Assembly: GCA_046347155.1 (NCBI GenBank)
Contig: JAXMGT010000001.1
Span: forward strand, 1,550,001-1,614,000
Length of the DNA stretch: 64,000 nt
Reading direction: 5' to 3'
DNA from: RPQJ01 sp046347155
GTDB lineage: Bacteria > Pseudomonadota > Gammaproteobacteria > Steroidobacterales > Steroidobacteraceae
In this document: positions 53,875 through 63,126 of the stretch, piece after piece
Layout of the letters: the number at the start of each line of letters is the position of its first letter
Numbering within the stretch: the first letter of the stretch is position 1
Position numbers and translations under genes: made by a program
Notes under the pieces: generated by a model
Told to the model about the DNA's origin: nothing
The model's database searches: none
What the model saw: the letters and a program-made list of their open reading frames with translations, nothing else

Positions 53875-54531
53875 ATGTCGAGCAGGATCATCGCCCTGGT
53901 GGCGGCCGCGGTGGCCGCGTTCGGTGCGGGTGCGGCCCACGCGCAGGCGGCGCCGCCGCCGGTCCCGGGTCCGGCGCCCCAGCAGCTCGTCGAGCAGGTG
54001 TCGGGCGACCTGCTGAAGGCGATCGACGCGGACCGGGCCGCGCTCACGAAGAACCCGGCGAAACTGCGTGCCGTGGTCGACAAGGTGCTGCTGCCCAGGT
54101 TCGATGCCGAGTATTCGGCCCGACTCGTGCTCGGTAAGTACTGGCGCACCGCGACGCCGGAGCAGCGCACTCGGTTCATCAATGCATTCATCGACTCGAT
54201 GATGCGCCAGTACGGGAATGCGTTGCTCCAGTTCACGTCCGGTCGGATGACGATGCTGCCGTACAAGGGCGACCCGAACTCGGCCAGCGCCACGGTGCGT
54301 ACCGAGATCAAGCGCGACGATGGCACGCCGGTGCCGGTCAACTATTCGCTCCGTGCGACGCCCGAGGGCTGGAAGGCCTGGGACGTCACGATCGAAGGCG
54401 TTTCCTACGTGAAGAACTTCCGCACCGACTTCGGCTCCGAGATCGAGGCCAAGGGGCTCGATGCCGTGATCCAGCGCCTGGAGACACAGGGCGCGGCGGC
54501 GGCGGCGAAGTCGGCGGCCAAGGGCAGCTGA
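53875..54531 (+). CDS. mlaC: MlaC, periplasmic phospholipid shuttle
   Basis: The 218-residue protein has a signal peptide (SSRIIALVAAAVAAFGAGAAHA) and the MlaC/Ttg2D fold (LLPRFDAEYSARLVLGKYWR, YSLRATPEGWKAWDVTIEGV). ATG 53875 is preferred, as AAGGAG (53861-53866) lies nine bases before; the in-frame GTG 53866 would add three residues. Confidence 0.94.
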   Translation: MSSRIIALVAAAVAAFGAGAAHAQAAPPPVPGPAPQQLVEQVSGDLLKAIDADRAALTKNPAKLRAVVDKVLLPRFDAEYSARLVLGKYWRTATPEQRTRFINAFIDSMMRQYGNALLQFTSGRMTMLPYKGDPNSASATVRTEIKRDDGTPVPVNYSLRATPEGWKAWDVTIEGVSYVKNFRTDFGSEIEAKGLDAVIQRLETQGAAAAAKSAAKGS

Positions 54532-54533
54532 GC

Positions 54534-54833
54534 ATGGCCGGGTTCGAGCTCACGCGGGACGGCGACGGCCGGCTGGCCGCACGCGGCGAACTCGGTTTCC
54601 CGACCGCGGCGGCGGCGCTGCGCGCGGGCGAGGCGGAGATCCGCGGTCGGGGCGACCAGGTCGTGGACCTCGGTGGCGTGACGTCGGGCGACAGTGCAGG
54701 CGTCGCCGTGCTGGTCGAGTGGGCGGCGGTCGCGCGGGCGGCCGGCGCACGGGTGCGCTACGAACGCATCCCGGCGCAGATGCTGGCGATCGCGCGGATT
54801 TCGGACCTCGAGGACCTGCTGCTGCGGTCCTGA
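54534..54833 (+). CDS. mlaB: MlaB, STAS-domain subunit
   Basis: Cytoplasmic STAS protein of 99 residues that binds MlaF and is needed for transporter activity. Conserved QVVDLGGVTSGDSAGVAVLV with the STAS serine-like site. Starts two bases after mlaC, last gene of mlaFEDCB; four bases from the convergent mlaA stop. Confidence 0.9.
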   Translation: MAGFELTRDGDGRLAARGELGFPTAAAALRAGEAEIRGRGDQVVDLGGVTSGDSAGVAVLVEWAAVARAAGARVRYERIPAQMLAIARISDLEDLLLRS

Positions 54834-54837
54834 CCCG

Positions 54838-55659
54838 TCAGGTCCCGGGCGGTGGTTCGTCTGCGGGTACGGGCGCCGGTTCGGGGTCCGTTGCCGGCGG
54901 TGCGGCGTCGCCACTTTCATCCGGCGATTCATCCTCGAGCAGTTCCTCGTCCAGAGGCTGCTCGGGCGGGTTGCCGTCGTAGATCAGGAATTCCCGGCGC
55001 TGCAGGTAAGCGTTGCGCACGAACGCGTAAGGGTCGTAGGTCTTTGCGAGCGACTTGTCGAGCGGCAGCAGGTTGGCCCGGGTGTCGACGGCCGAGAGAC
55101 CGAGCGAAATCCATCGGGCGTTGCCCGGGTTGAACCAGTACAGCGGCTCGAGCAGGCGGTCTACGACCGCGGACGGCAGGTCCCGGACCGTCGAGGGCCC
55201 GAGCAGCGGCACCATCACGTAGGGGCCCGCCGGCACGCCCCACTTGCCGAGCGTCTGTCCGAGGTCCTCCTGGTGTATCGGCACGCCGGACGGTGTCGCG
55301 ATGTCGAAGATGCCGCCCCAACCGAGCGTCGTGTTGATCACGAACCGGAGCAGGTCCTGGCTCGCGGCGACGGGCTTCCCCTGCAGCAGGTCGTTGAGCG
55401 CCGTGGCCGGCACGGAGAGGTTCGTGAAGAAGTTGCCGACCCCGGTACGCACCAGCTTCGGTACTTGATCCCGATAGACCTTGGCCGCGGGCTTCAGCGT
55501 CGCCTTGTCCACGGCAACGTTGAAACTGTAGACGCCACGGTTCATCGGCTGCCACGGGTCGGCCGGGTCCTTGGGGCCCGTGGTTGCGCAACCGGCCAGG
55601 AGCCAGGACGTCAGTGCGATGACCGCGAGGCGCGGCAGTGGGGCGGATCGGGCGGGCAT
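54838..55659 (-). CDS. mlaA: MlaA (VacJ) outer-membrane lipoprotein
   Basis: The 273-residue lipoprotein removes mislocalised phospholipids from the outer leaflet and passes them to MlaC. Lipobox LLAGC (Cys24), DPWQPMNRGVYSFNVAVDKA, the donut-shaped core (ALNDLLQGKPVAASQDLLRF; FIxxT-like FVINTTLGWGGIFDIA), DLGQTLGKWGVPAGPYVMVP are all present. A Pro/Glu/Asp-rich tail of about 45 residues is added. Convergent with the mla operon. Confidence 0.95.
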   Translation of the reverse strand: MPARSAPLPRLAVIALTSWLLAGCATTGPKDPADPWQPMNRGVYSFNVAVDKATLKPAAKVYRDQVPKLVRTGVGNFFTNLSVPATALNDLLQGKPVAASQDLLRFVINTTLGWGGIFDIATPSGVPIHQEDLGQTLGKWGVPAGPYVMVPLLGPSTVRDLPSAVVDRLLEPLYWFNPGNARWISLGLSAVDTRANLLPLDKSLAKTYDPYAFVRNAYLQRREFLIYDGNPPEQPLDEELLEDESPDESGDAAPPATDPEPAPVPADEPPPGT

Positions 55660-55713
55660 CTCAGGTCCGTGGACTCGGGGGAGGGCGGATTCTAACCGAC
55701 CCGCGCGCGCCGC

Positions 55714-57234
55714 TCAGCCACCGGGCGGCCGGCTGCCACCGGCCGGCTGCTGCTCCATCCGCTGGCGGTCCTGCGGCATCGCATCGCGGATCTCGCGCAG
55801 CCGGGCTTCGTAGCGGGACCGCTGCACGGCCGTGAGGCCCGGGACCGACAGCGCGAGCTCCAGCTGGTTCGCCGCCAGCGGCAGGTCGCCGCTCATCAGG
55901 TGGTACTCGGCCATGTAGGAATAGGCATCGGCGACGTCCCCGGCCGCGTTGGCGGCGATCGCGGTGAGCCGGATCTGGTCCTGGCTCGGCGGGACGTTGT
56001 TGAACAGGTCGAGCAGCACCTCGTGGGCGCGCTTCGGCCGGCCGGCCTTCAGCAGTGCCTCGGCGTACCGCACCGTCACCGGCACGTTCCGGGGCGCGAG
56101 CTCGCGGGCCTTCTCGAGCACCTGCAGGCCAGCCCGCGTGTCCCCGGACGCCACGAGCGCCTGCGCAAGCGCGGTGTGGAACTGCATGATCTCCGGGTGC
56201 GCGGCCACGAGCCGCTCGAATGTCGGCACCGCGCTCTTCGGGTCGCCGGCCACCATCTGCGCCAGCGCCTTGCCGTAGGCTTCGGCGATGCTGTTGTCCG
56301 CTTCGCTGCCGATGAGCGAGGCGTAATAGGCGCGCGGGTCCTGGCCCGCCGGCGTCGTGAGCACCCGGACGCGCTCGCGCGTGACCGCGTAGCCGATCGA
56401 ATCGCGCACGACGGGTTGCGGGTACTGCGCCGCACGGGCCCTCGCTTCGGCGATGCGGTTGCTCGTGACCGGGTGGCTGCGCAGCAGTTCGGGGATCTGG
56501 TCCGGCGCGAGCTGCGTGCGGTGCTCCATTTCCTCGAAGAAGGAGCCCATCGCATTCGGGTCGAAGCCGGCCTGGGCCATCAGGCTGATCCCGACCCGGT
56601 CCGCCTCGTACTCGTTCTCGCGCGTGAAATTGAGCTGGGCCTGGGCCGCGAGCCCCTGCGCGACCGTGATCGCACCGAGCGTCGCGTTCGATCCAACCCC
56701 GGCGATCGCGCCCAGGATGATCGCGGCCAGCGTCGCCGCGGTCGACACCAGCGAGGATTTCCCGCCCGCGTCGATGCTGCGTGCGATGTGGCGCTGCGTG
56801 ACGTGGGAGATCTCGTGCGCGTAGACGCCCGCGAGCTCGCTTTCGTCACGGGTCGCGAGCAGCAGCCCGGTGTGTATGCCGATGAATCCGCCGGGCAGCG
56901 CGAACGCGTTGATCGACGGATCGTTGACCAAGAAGAAATTGAACTGGCGGTTGCCCTGGTTCGCGAGGCTCGAGAGCCGGAGCCCGAGCGACTGCAGGTA
57001 TTCGTTCGTCTCCGGGTCCTCGATCACCCGACCGGATTCGCGGAGCCCCCGCATCACCATCTGGCCGATGCGCCGCTCGTCCTCGAGGCTGAGCGTCGAC
57101 TCGGCGGCCGTGCCCATCTCGGGCAACTGGTCCTGCACGTCCGCAGCCGCGGCGGGACCGGGTGCGGCCAGCCAGGACAATGCAGCCACGGCGGCCAGCG
57201 CGGCGATCCGGAAGGGGAGTATGCGCGGGATCAT
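55714..57234 (-). CDS. bepA: BepA-like M48 metalloprotease with TPR repeats
   Basis: Periplasmic protease/chaperone of outer-membrane assembly, 506 residues: signal peptide (IAALAAVAALSWLAAPGPAAAA), M48 domain with HEISH (His140, His144) and the third ligand in ENEYEADR, a hydrophobic segment between, then TPR repeats from about residue 310. YfgC/BepA in E. coli is 487 residues. ATG 57234 was chosen as the first start that gives a signal peptide without upstream residues. Confidence 0.93.
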   Translation of the reverse strand: MIPRILPFRIAALAAVAALSWLAAPGPAAAADVQDQLPEMGTAAESTLSLEDERRIGQMVMRGLRESGRVIEDPETNEYLQSLGLRLSSLANQGNRQFNFFLVNDPSINAFALPGGFIGIHTGLLLATRDESELAGVYAHEISHVTQRHIARSIDAGGKSSLVSTAATLAAIILGAIAGVGSNATLGAITVAQGLAAQAQLNFTRENEYEADRVGISLMAQAGFDPNAMGSFFEEMEHRTQLAPDQIPELLRSHPVTSNRIAEARARAAQYPQPVVRDSIGYAVTRERVRVLTTPAGQDPRAYYASLIGSEADNSIAEAYGKALAQMVAGDPKSAVPTFERLVAAHPEIMQFHTALAQALVASGDTRAGLQVLEKARELAPRNVPVTVRYAEALLKAGRPKRAHEVLLDLFNNVPPSQDQIRLTAIAANAAGDVADAYSYMAEYHLMSGDLPLAANQLELALSVPGLTAVQRSRYEARLREIRDAMPQDRQRMEQQPAGGSRPPGG

Positions 57235-57289
57235 CGCCCCCTTGGACCGTCCGCCGGCGCCCGTGGTTCCGCAGCCCACGATTCCCGGC

Positions 57290-58708
57290 TCAAAGCGTTT
57301 CCGACGCGAAGTCGGCGAGTCGCGAGCGTTCGCCGCGCATCAGCGTCACGTGGCCGTAGTGCGCCCAGCCGCGGAAGCGGTTGACGACGTAGGTGAGGCC
57401 CGACGTGGTCTCGGACAGGTAGGGCGTGTCGATCTGGGCGATGTTGCCGAGGCAGACGAGCTTGGTGCCGGGGCCCGCCCGGGTCACGAGTGCCTTCATC
57501 TGCTTCGGCGTGAGGTTCTGGGCTTCGTCCAGTATCAGGTAGCGGTTCAGGAACGTCCGGCCCCGCATGAAGTTGAGCGAGCGGATCTTGATCCGGTTCC
57601 GCAGCAGGTCGTTCGTCGCGGCGCGGCCCCAGCTGCCGCCCTCCTGGCTCTGCGTGAGGACCTCGAGGTTGTCCATCAGCGCGCCCATCCAGGGCTCCAT
57701 CTTCTCTTCCTCGGTCCCGGGCAGGAAGCCGATGTCCTCGCCGAGCGGGATCGTCACGCGGGTCATGATGATCTCGCTGAACCGGTTCGTCTCGAGCGTC
57801 TGCGACAGCCCCGCGGCCAGCGTGAGCAGCGTCTTGCCGGTCCCGGCCGGCCCGAGCACGGTCACGAAGTCGACCTCCGGGTCGAGCAGCAGGTTCAGCG
57901 CGAAATTCTGTTCGCGGTTGCGCGCCGCGATGCCCCAGATCCCGTGGCGCTCGCGTCGGAAGTCGCGGACGACCTCGAGCACGGCCGTGTCGCCCTCGAT
58001 GCGCCGGACGATCGCCTCGAGCCCGTGCTCGCCGGACTGGAACACGAACTGGTTCGGCGCCCAGTTCGACACCAGCCGGCTGCGCAGCCGGTACCAGGCG
58101 CGCCCGTGCTCCTGCCAGGACTCGAGGTTGCGCCCCGCGCGCTCCCAGAAGTTCGCGGGCAGTTCCTCCATCCCGGTGTAGAGGAGATCCGCGTCCTCGA
58201 TCGTCTTGTCGCTGAAGTAGTCCTCGGCGTGCACGCCGACGATCGCGGCCTTGATGCGCAGGTTGATGTCCTTCGACACCAGCGTCACGCGCGCCTCGGG
58301 GTGCTCGCGCTGCAATGCGACCGTGTGGGCGAGGATCGCGTTGTCCGCGCCGTGGCCGGGCAGCGTGTCGGGCAGCCCGGTGCTCATCTGGCGCGTCTGG
58401 AAGAACAGGCGGCCGGTCGGCTGCTTCTTGCCGCCGATCGAGTACTTCGCCGGTGGCAACTCGAGACCGCGGTCGATCTGCTGCTTCGTCGAGTTCGCCA
58501 TCAGTTCGTCGAGGAAGCGGCTCACCTGGCGCACGTTGCGGGCGGCCTCGGACATGCCCTTCTTGCCGGCGTCGAGTTCCTCGAGGACGATCATCGGGAT
58601 GAAGATGTCGTGTTCCTCGAACCGGAAGATGCACGACGGGTCGTGCATCAGGACGTTCGTGTCGAGCAGGAATATGCGGCGCTGGACGGGCTTCTTCTTG
58701 GACGGCAA
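57290..58708 (-). CDS. PhoH-family ATPase with N-terminal PIN domain
   Basis: The 472-residue fusion has an N-terminal PIN nuclease domain (FLLDTNVLMHDP, LEELDAGKKG, GADNAILAHT, with the acidic residues in place) and a C-terminal PhoH ATPase with Walker A GPAGTGKT (about 278-285) and LILDEAQNLTPKQMKALVTR. This layout is that of PhoH2/YlaK proteins, reported to unwind and cleave RNA. The start is TTG 58708 with GGAG seven bases before. No partner antitoxin gene is visible. Confidence 0.93.
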   Translation of the reverse strand: MPSKKKPVQRRIFLLDTNVLMHDPSCIFRFEEHDIFIPMIVLEELDAGKKGMSEAARNVRQVSRFLDELMANSTKQQIDRGLELPPAKYSIGGKKQPTGRLFFQTRQMSTGLPDTLPGHGADNAILAHTVALQREHPEARVTLVSKDINLRIKAAIVGVHAEDYFSDKTIEDADLLYTGMEELPANFWERAGRNLESWQEHGRAWYRLRSRLVSNWAPNQFVFQSGEHGLEAIVRRIEGDTAVLEVVRDFRRERHGIWGIAARNREQNFALNLLLDPEVDFVTVLGPAGTGKTLLTLAAGLSQTLETNRFSEIIMTRVTIPLGEDIGFLPGTEEEKMEPWMGALMDNLEVLTQSQEGGSWGRAATNDLLRNRIKIRSLNFMRGRTFLNRYLILDEAQNLTPKQMKALVTRAGPGTKLVCLGNIAQIDTPYLSETTSGLTYVVNRFRGWAHYGHVTLMRGERSRLADFASETL

Positions 58709-58765
58709 CTCGGGACTCCGGGCGGGGTGGGGGAGCGGGCCGGTGGGCGGGCGTCCGGCCCGGCC

Positions 58766-59239
58766 CTACAAGGCCTTCGCGGCCGCGAGGACTTCCTCGG
58801 CGTGGCCGTCCACCTTGACCTTGCGCCACTCGCGACGGAGCACGCCCGCCGCGTCGATCAGGAACGTGCTGCGCTCGACGCCCATGTATTTGCGCCCGTA
58901 GAGGCTCTTTTCCTTCCAGACGCCGAACAGCCGGCAGGCCGCCTGCTCCTCGTCGGAAAGCAGCTCGAACGGGAAGTCGAACTTGTCCCGGAACCGGCAG
59001 TGCGAGGCGACGCTGTCCGGCGAGACGCCGACCACGACCGCCTTCGCCTTGCGGAACTCCGCGTGCAGGTCACGGAACGCGACGCTCTCCCGGGTGCACC
59101 CGGAGGTGTTGTCCTTCGGGTAGAAGTACACGACGACCTTGCGGCCGGCGGACTCCGAGAGCTTCCAGGCCTTGCCCGAGGAGGAGGGGAGCGAGAAATC
59201 GGGGACTTTCCTGTCCAGTGCCGCGGTCTTGCCGGCCAT
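58766..59239 (-). CDS. bcp: Thioredoxin-dependent peroxiredoxin (BCP family)
   Basis: The 157-residue protein reduces peroxides; peroxidatic Cys48 in NTSGCTRESVAFRD. The second cysteine found five residues on in E. coli BCP is absent; other cysteines, in SHCRFRDKF and QAACRLFG, might resolve the sulfenate. Neighbours gcvR and dapA match E. coli order. A second BCP-like protein is cut at the window's right end. Confidence 0.92.
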   Translation of the reverse strand: MAGKTAALDRKVPDFSLPSSSGKAWKLSESAGRKVVVYFYPKDNTSGCTRESVAFRDLHAEFRKAKAVVVGVSPDSVASHCRFRDKFDFPFELLSDEEQAACRLFGVWKEKSLYGRKYMGVERSTFLIDAAGVLRREWRKVKVDGHAEEVLAAAKAL

Positions 59240-59245
59240 GTCGCC

Positions 59246-59776
59246 TCACGACTTCAGGGGTTCGAGGATCGCATCCAGGTTCATGTGGTCGCACAGGTCC
59301 ATGAATTCTTCGCGCAGCGCCGCGATGTGCACGCGGGTCGGCACGTGGACGACCATGTAGACGGAGAACATCGGCGCGCCGGTGTGGGCGGCCGCGTAGG
59401 TGCGCGTCGTGATGTCGCCGATGTCGATGCCGCGCGACGAGAAGAAGCCCGCGAGCGCGTGCAGAACGCCAGGCTGGTCCAGGCACACGACGTCGGCCGA
59501 GTACGTCACCATGTCGGTGCGCGCGGGCCTCGGCTCGGTGCGCCGGCTCGAGATTGCAAGCCCGGACGATTCGGCGAGCTTCGGCAGTTCGCCCTCGAGC
59601 TTGTTCATCGTGTGCCAGCTGCCCGAGACGAGCATCAGCATCGCGAACTCGTTGCCGAGCGCGGTCATGCGGCTCTCGAGGACGTTGCCCCCGCATTCGA
59701 CCACCACGCGGGTCAGGTCGTAGACGAGGCCAGTACGGTCGCTGCCGATGGCGGAAATCGCAATGAGTTGTTTCAT
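59246..59776 (-). CDS. gcvR: GcvR-like ACT-domain protein
   Basis: The 176-residue protein has two ACT domains: ISAIGSDRTGLVYDLTRVVV then ALGNEFAMLMLVSG, and DQPGVLHALAGFFSSRGIDI then YMVVHVPT. In E. coli GcvR binds glycine and inhibits GcvA. Next to bcp and divergent from dapA, as in E. coli, which supports the name; a regulator GcvA is not in the window. Confidence 0.88.
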   Translation of the reverse strand: MKQLIAISAIGSDRTGLVYDLTRVVVECGGNVLESRMTALGNEFAMLMLVSGSWHTMNKLEGELPKLAESSGLAISSRRTEPRPARTDMVTYSADVVCLDQPGVLHALAGFFSSRGIDIGDITTRTYAAAHTGAPMFSVYMVVHVPTRVHIAALREEFMDLCDHMNLDAILEPLKS

Positions 59777-59831
59777 GGCTTTCAGGCGCGAGTGTAACGG
59801 GGAGCGCCGGCCGCGTACACGCGCGTTTGCC

Positions 59832-59861
59832 TTGCCACCCGTGCGGGGGCGGGCATAGCAT
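59832..59861 (+). promoter_or_regulatory. Candidate dapA promoter
   Basis: TTGCCA (59832-59837), 18-base spacer, TAGCAT (59856-59861), 26 bases before the dapA ATG. The spacing and hexamers are moderate; it also lies in the divergent region with gcvR. Confidence 0.5.
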
Positions 59862-59887
59862 TTCATTTCCCACCGTTCGAGGCGCTC

Positions 59888-60769
59888 ATGTTCGAGGGCA
59901 GCATCCCGGCACTGGTCACGCCCATGGCGCCGGACGGTTCGCTGGACCTGGTCGCATGGGACCGGCTGGTCGACCACCACCTGGCCGAAGGATCGGACGC
60001 GCTGGTCGTCGCCGGCACGACCGGGGAATCGCCGTCGCTCGAGCGCGCCGAACTCGAGACGCTGGTCGCGCGTGCGCGCCGTCGCTGCGCAGGCCGGATC
60101 CCGGTCATCGCTGGCAGCGGCACCGCCGGCACCGCGAAGAGCGTCGCGCTGTCGAAGGTCGCGGAGGCGGCGGGCGCCGACGGGCTGCTCGTCGTGACCC
60201 CCTATTACAACCGCCCGACCCAGGAAGGCCTGTACCGGCATTTCATGGCGATCGCCGACGCCGTCCACGTGCCGGTGCTGCTCTACAACGTGCCGGGACG
60301 CACGGCCTGCGACCTGCTGCCCGGGACCGTGGCGCGCCTCTCCGCCCACCCGCGCATCGTCGGGATCAAGGAGGCGACTGGCAGTGTCGAGCGCTGCACC
60401 GAAATACTCACCACGGCGAGGCCCGGGTTCCTGGTGCTGAGCGGGGATGACGCGACCGCGGCCCGCTTGATGGGAGTGGGCGCTCGGGGCGTGATCTCGG
60501 TCACCGCCAATGTGGCGCCGCGGGCGATGCACGAGATGTGCGCCGCGGCGCTCGCCGGCGACCACGCGGCGGCCGGGCGCATCGACGCGACGCTGGCGCC
60601 GCTCCACGAGAAGCTGTTCGTCGAGCCGAATCCGATCCCGGTGAAGTGGCTGGTCCACCGGCTCGGCCTCGCCGGTGAGACGTTGCGCCTGCCGCTCGTG
60701 CCGCTCAGCGAGGACCGGCGGGCTGAGGTCGAGACGGCCGCCCGGGCCGCTGGGCTGCGACTCGCATGA
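59888..60769 (+). CDS. dapA: 4-hydroxy-tetrahydrodipicolinate synthase
   Basis: Condenses pyruvate with aspartate semialdehyde, first committed lysine/DAP step. The 293 residues contain GTTGESPSL (substrate loop), VVTPYYNRPTQEGLY (catalytic Tyr about 134) and GIKEATG with Schiff-base Lys161, the E. coli number. A promoter candidate lies at 59832-59861. Confidence 0.97.
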   Translation: MFEGSIPALVTPMAPDGSLDLVAWDRLVDHHLAEGSDALVVAGTTGESPSLERAELETLVARARRRCAGRIPVIAGSGTAGTAKSVALSKVAEAAGADGLLVVTPYYNRPTQEGLYRHFMAIADAVHVPVLLYNVPGRTACDLLPGTVARLSAHPRIVGIKEATGSVERCTEILTTARPGFLVLSGDDATAARLMGVGARGVISVTANVAPRAMHEMCAAALAGDHAAAGRIDATLAPLHEKLFVEPNPIPVKWLVHRLGLAGETLRLPLVPLSEDRRAEVETAARAAGLRLA

Positions 60770-60828
60770 ACCCGGACCGGGTCTTTCCGGGCCGGCTCCG
60801 AACGTGTAGGCTTCCGGCCCCTTCCAGC

Positions 60829-60919
60829 GGAGAGGTGGCCGAGTGGTCGAAGGCGCTGGACTGGAATTCCAGTAACATCTAACCGGTGTTCGTGGGTTCG
60901 AATCCCACCCTCTCCGCCA
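60829..60919 (+). tRNA. tRNA-Ser (anticodon GGA)
   Basis: The acceptor arms GGAGAGG (60829-60835) and CCTCTCC pair fully; anticodon stem CTGGA/TCCAG encloses loop CTGGAAT, giving anticodon GGA (UCC/UCU codons). The long variable arm is that of a class II tRNA, the T-loop GTTCGAATC is canonical, and 3' CCA is encoded. 91 bases in all. Confidence 0.97.
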
Positions 60920-61023
60920 CTCCCCCCGCGACGATCCTCCCGCCCGCGCCGACTGCGATTGGCACGGATGCAGCCGGCCGGCCGACCGGCTACAGTGGCC
61001 GCGTCCATTGCGAGGAGTCGCCC

Positions 61024-62088
61024 ATGCCCCTGGTTTCGATGCGTCAGCTGCTCGACCACGCCGCCGAGCACGGTTACGGCCTTCCGGCCTTCAACGTGAA
61101 CAACCTCGAGCAGGTCCGAGCGATCATGGAAGCCGCCGACGAGACCGGCAGCCCGGTGATCATGCAGGGCTCGGCGGGCGCTCGGAAATACGCCGGTGAA
61201 GCCTTCCTGCGACACCTGATCCAGGCGGCGATCGAGGCCTACCCGCACATCCCGGTCGTGATGCACCAGGACCACGGCCAGTCGCCGGCGGTGTGCATGG
61301 GCGCGATCCGCTCGGGCTTCTCGAGCGTGATGATGGACGGCTCGCTGATGGAGGACGGCAAGAGCGTCGCCTCCTACGAATACAACGTCGAGACGTCCCG
61401 TAAGGTCGTCGACTTCGCGCATGCGATCGGCGTCACCGTCGAGGCCGAACTCGGCGTCCTCGGTTCGCTCGAGACGATGAAGGGCGACAAGGAGGACGGC
61501 CACGGCGCCGAGGGCACGATGACCCGCGAGCAGCTGCTGACCGACCCGGACCAGGCCGCCGACTTCGTCGCGAAGACGCAATGCGACGCGCTCGCGATCG
61601 CGATCGGTACCTCGCACGGCGCCTACAAGTTCACCCGCAAGCCGACCGGCGACATCCTGGCCATCCAGCGCATCAAGGAGATCCACGCGCGCATCCCGAA
61701 CACCCACCTCGTGATGCACGGCTCCTCGAGCGTGCCGCAGGAGTGGCTCGAGGTGATCAGGAAGCACGGCGGCCAGATGAAGGAAACCTACGGCGTCCCG
61801 GTCGAAGAGATCGTCGAAGGCATCAGGCACGGCGTGCGCAAGGTCAACATCGACACCGACATCCGGCTCGCGATGACCGGCGCGATGCGCCGGCACATGG
61901 CCGAGAAGCCCTCCGAGTTCGACCCGCGCAAGTTCCTCGCCGACGCGCAGAAGGCGGCGAAGGAGATCTGCAAGGCGCGCTACGAGGCGTTCGGCTGTGC
62001 CGGGCAGGCCGCGAAGATCAAGCCCGTGACGCTCGAGAAGATGGCCGAGCGCTACCGGAAGGGCGAACTGAACCAGGTCGTCAACTGA
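61024..62088 (+). CDS. fba: Class II fructose-bisphosphate aldolase (Calvin subtype)
   Basis: Zinc aldolase of 354 residues. Starts PLVSMRQLLDHAAEHGYGLP and has MHQDHGQSP with a zinc His, EAELGVLGSLE and GTSHGAYKFTRKP with further metal residues, then HGSSSVPQEWLE and NIDTDIRLA. The motif set fits the CbbA-like group of class II aldolases; no other Calvin-cycle genes are here, so glycolysis/gluconeogenesis is as likely. GAGGAG eight bases before ATG 61024. Confidence 0.96.
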   Translation: MPLVSMRQLLDHAAEHGYGLPAFNVNNLEQVRAIMEAADETGSPVIMQGSAGARKYAGEAFLRHLIQAAIEAYPHIPVVMHQDHGQSPAVCMGAIRSGFSSVMMDGSLMEDGKSVASYEYNVETSRKVVDFAHAIGVTVEAELGVLGSLETMKGDKEDGHGAEGTMTREQLLTDPDQAADFVAKTQCDALAIAIGTSHGAYKFTRKPTGDILAIQRIKEIHARIPNTHLVMHGSSSVPQEWLEVIRKHGGQMKETYGVPVEEIVEGIRHGVRKVNIDTDIRLAMTGAMRRHMAEKPSEFDPRKFLADAQKAAKEICKARYEAFGCAGQAAKIKPVTLEKMAERYRKGELNQVVN

Positions 62089-63110
62089 CGCGGCGAATCG
62101 CCGCGCTCCTCGCGGTGTCGCTCGGCTGCGCGGGCTGCGGCCGTGCGCCGCTCGAGCTGCGCGGCCCGACGATGGGGACCACCTACAGCGTGGTGGTCGC
62201 CGATCCACCGGCCGGGCTCGATCGCGACGGCCTGCAGGCGCTGGTCCAGGGCGTGCTCGAGGCGGTCGATTCGACCTGCTCGACGTACGACCCCGGCAGC
62301 GAACTGTCGCGGTTCAACGACTACGAATCGACGGCGCCCGTCGCGGCCTCGCCGATGCTCCGCGAGCTCGTCGGCATTGCGGGCGAGCTGAGCGCGCGCA
62401 CGGGCGGGGCATTCGACGTCACGGTGGGGCCGCTGGTCGGACTGTGGGGATTCGGCAGCGCGGGCACGTCGACCGGCGACCGTGCGCCCGATGCGGCGGC
62501 ACTCTCGTGGGCCCGGAGCCGGGTGGGCTACCGGAACCTCGTTGCCGACGACGCGCACGGCACGTTGCGCAAGGAACTCCCGGACCTGGTCGTCGACGTG
62601 GATGGCATCGCCCCCGGTTATGCGGTGGACCTGGTCGCCCAGCGGCTCGAAGCACGCGGCGCCCGCCGATACCTGGTCGAGCTCGGCGGGGAACTCCGTG
62701 CGCGCGGACTGTCGCCCGAGGACCGTCCCTGGCGCGTCGCGATCGAGTCGCCGCGTGCCGGCGAGCGCCGTCCATACGCGCTCGTCGAATTGAACGGACT
62801 CGGGATCTCGACCTCCGGCGATTACCGGGACGCGCACGTGGTCGACGGACGCCGGGTGTCTCACACGATCGATCCCCGCACCGGTGCGCCGGTCTCCCAC
62901 CGGCTCGCGTCGGTCACCGTCGTCGACCCCTCCGCGGCGCGCGCGGACGGTCTTGCGACGGCGCTGATGGTGCTTGGGCCCACCGAGGGTTATGAACTCG
63001 CGGACCGACTCGGGCTCGCGGCGCTCTTCATCGAGCACAGTGCGGACGGCAGGTCCTTCCACGAGCGAGCGACGCCGCAGTTCGACCGCCTGCGACGCCC
63101 GATCGACTGA
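62085..63110 (+). CDS. apbE: ApbE-family FAD:protein FMN transferase (likely CTG start)
   Basis: Periplasmic flavinyltransferase, about 341 residues: MGTTYSVVV, the metal/FAD core FDVTVGPLVGLWGFG, DVDGIAPGYAVDLVA, GGELRARG and HTIDPRTGAPV. A lipoprotein signal (TRRIAALLAVSLGCAGC) precedes the core, but no ATG/GTG/TTG start covers it. CTG 62085, overlapping the fba stop as CTGA just like the ATGA/GTGA junctions elsewhere, would serve; GTG 62115 or ATG 62172 give truncated signals. The lipobox is C-A-G-C, unusual at -3. Confidence 0.85.
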   Translation: MTRRIAALLAVSLGCAGCGRAPLELRGPTMGTTYSVVVADPPAGLDRDGLQALVQGVLEAVDSTCSTYDPGSELSRFNDYESTAPVAASPMLRELVGIAGELSARTGGAFDVTVGPLVGLWGFGSAGTSTGDRAPDAAALSWARSRVGYRNLVADDAHGTLRKELPDLVVDVDGIAPGYAVDLVAQRLEARGARRYLVELGGELRARGLSPEDRPWRVAIESPRAGERRPYALVELNGLGISTSGDYRDAHVVDGRRVSHTIDPRTGAPVSHRLASVTVVDPSAARADGLATALMVLGPTEGYELADRLGLAALFIEHSADGRSFHERATPQFDRLRRPID

Positions 63111-63126
63111 CGGCTATCATCCGCCC

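Noticed and set aside
57290..58708. PhoH/PIN gene as part of a toxin-antitoxin pair
   Set aside because: No small antitoxin-like gene precedes it within the 60-base gap to bcp; the full-length fusion is a common chromosomal gene.
60770..60785. Terminator after dapA
   Set aside because: ACCCGG-A-CCGGGT has only a one-base loop and a weak T-tract, so a stable terminator hairpin is unlikely.
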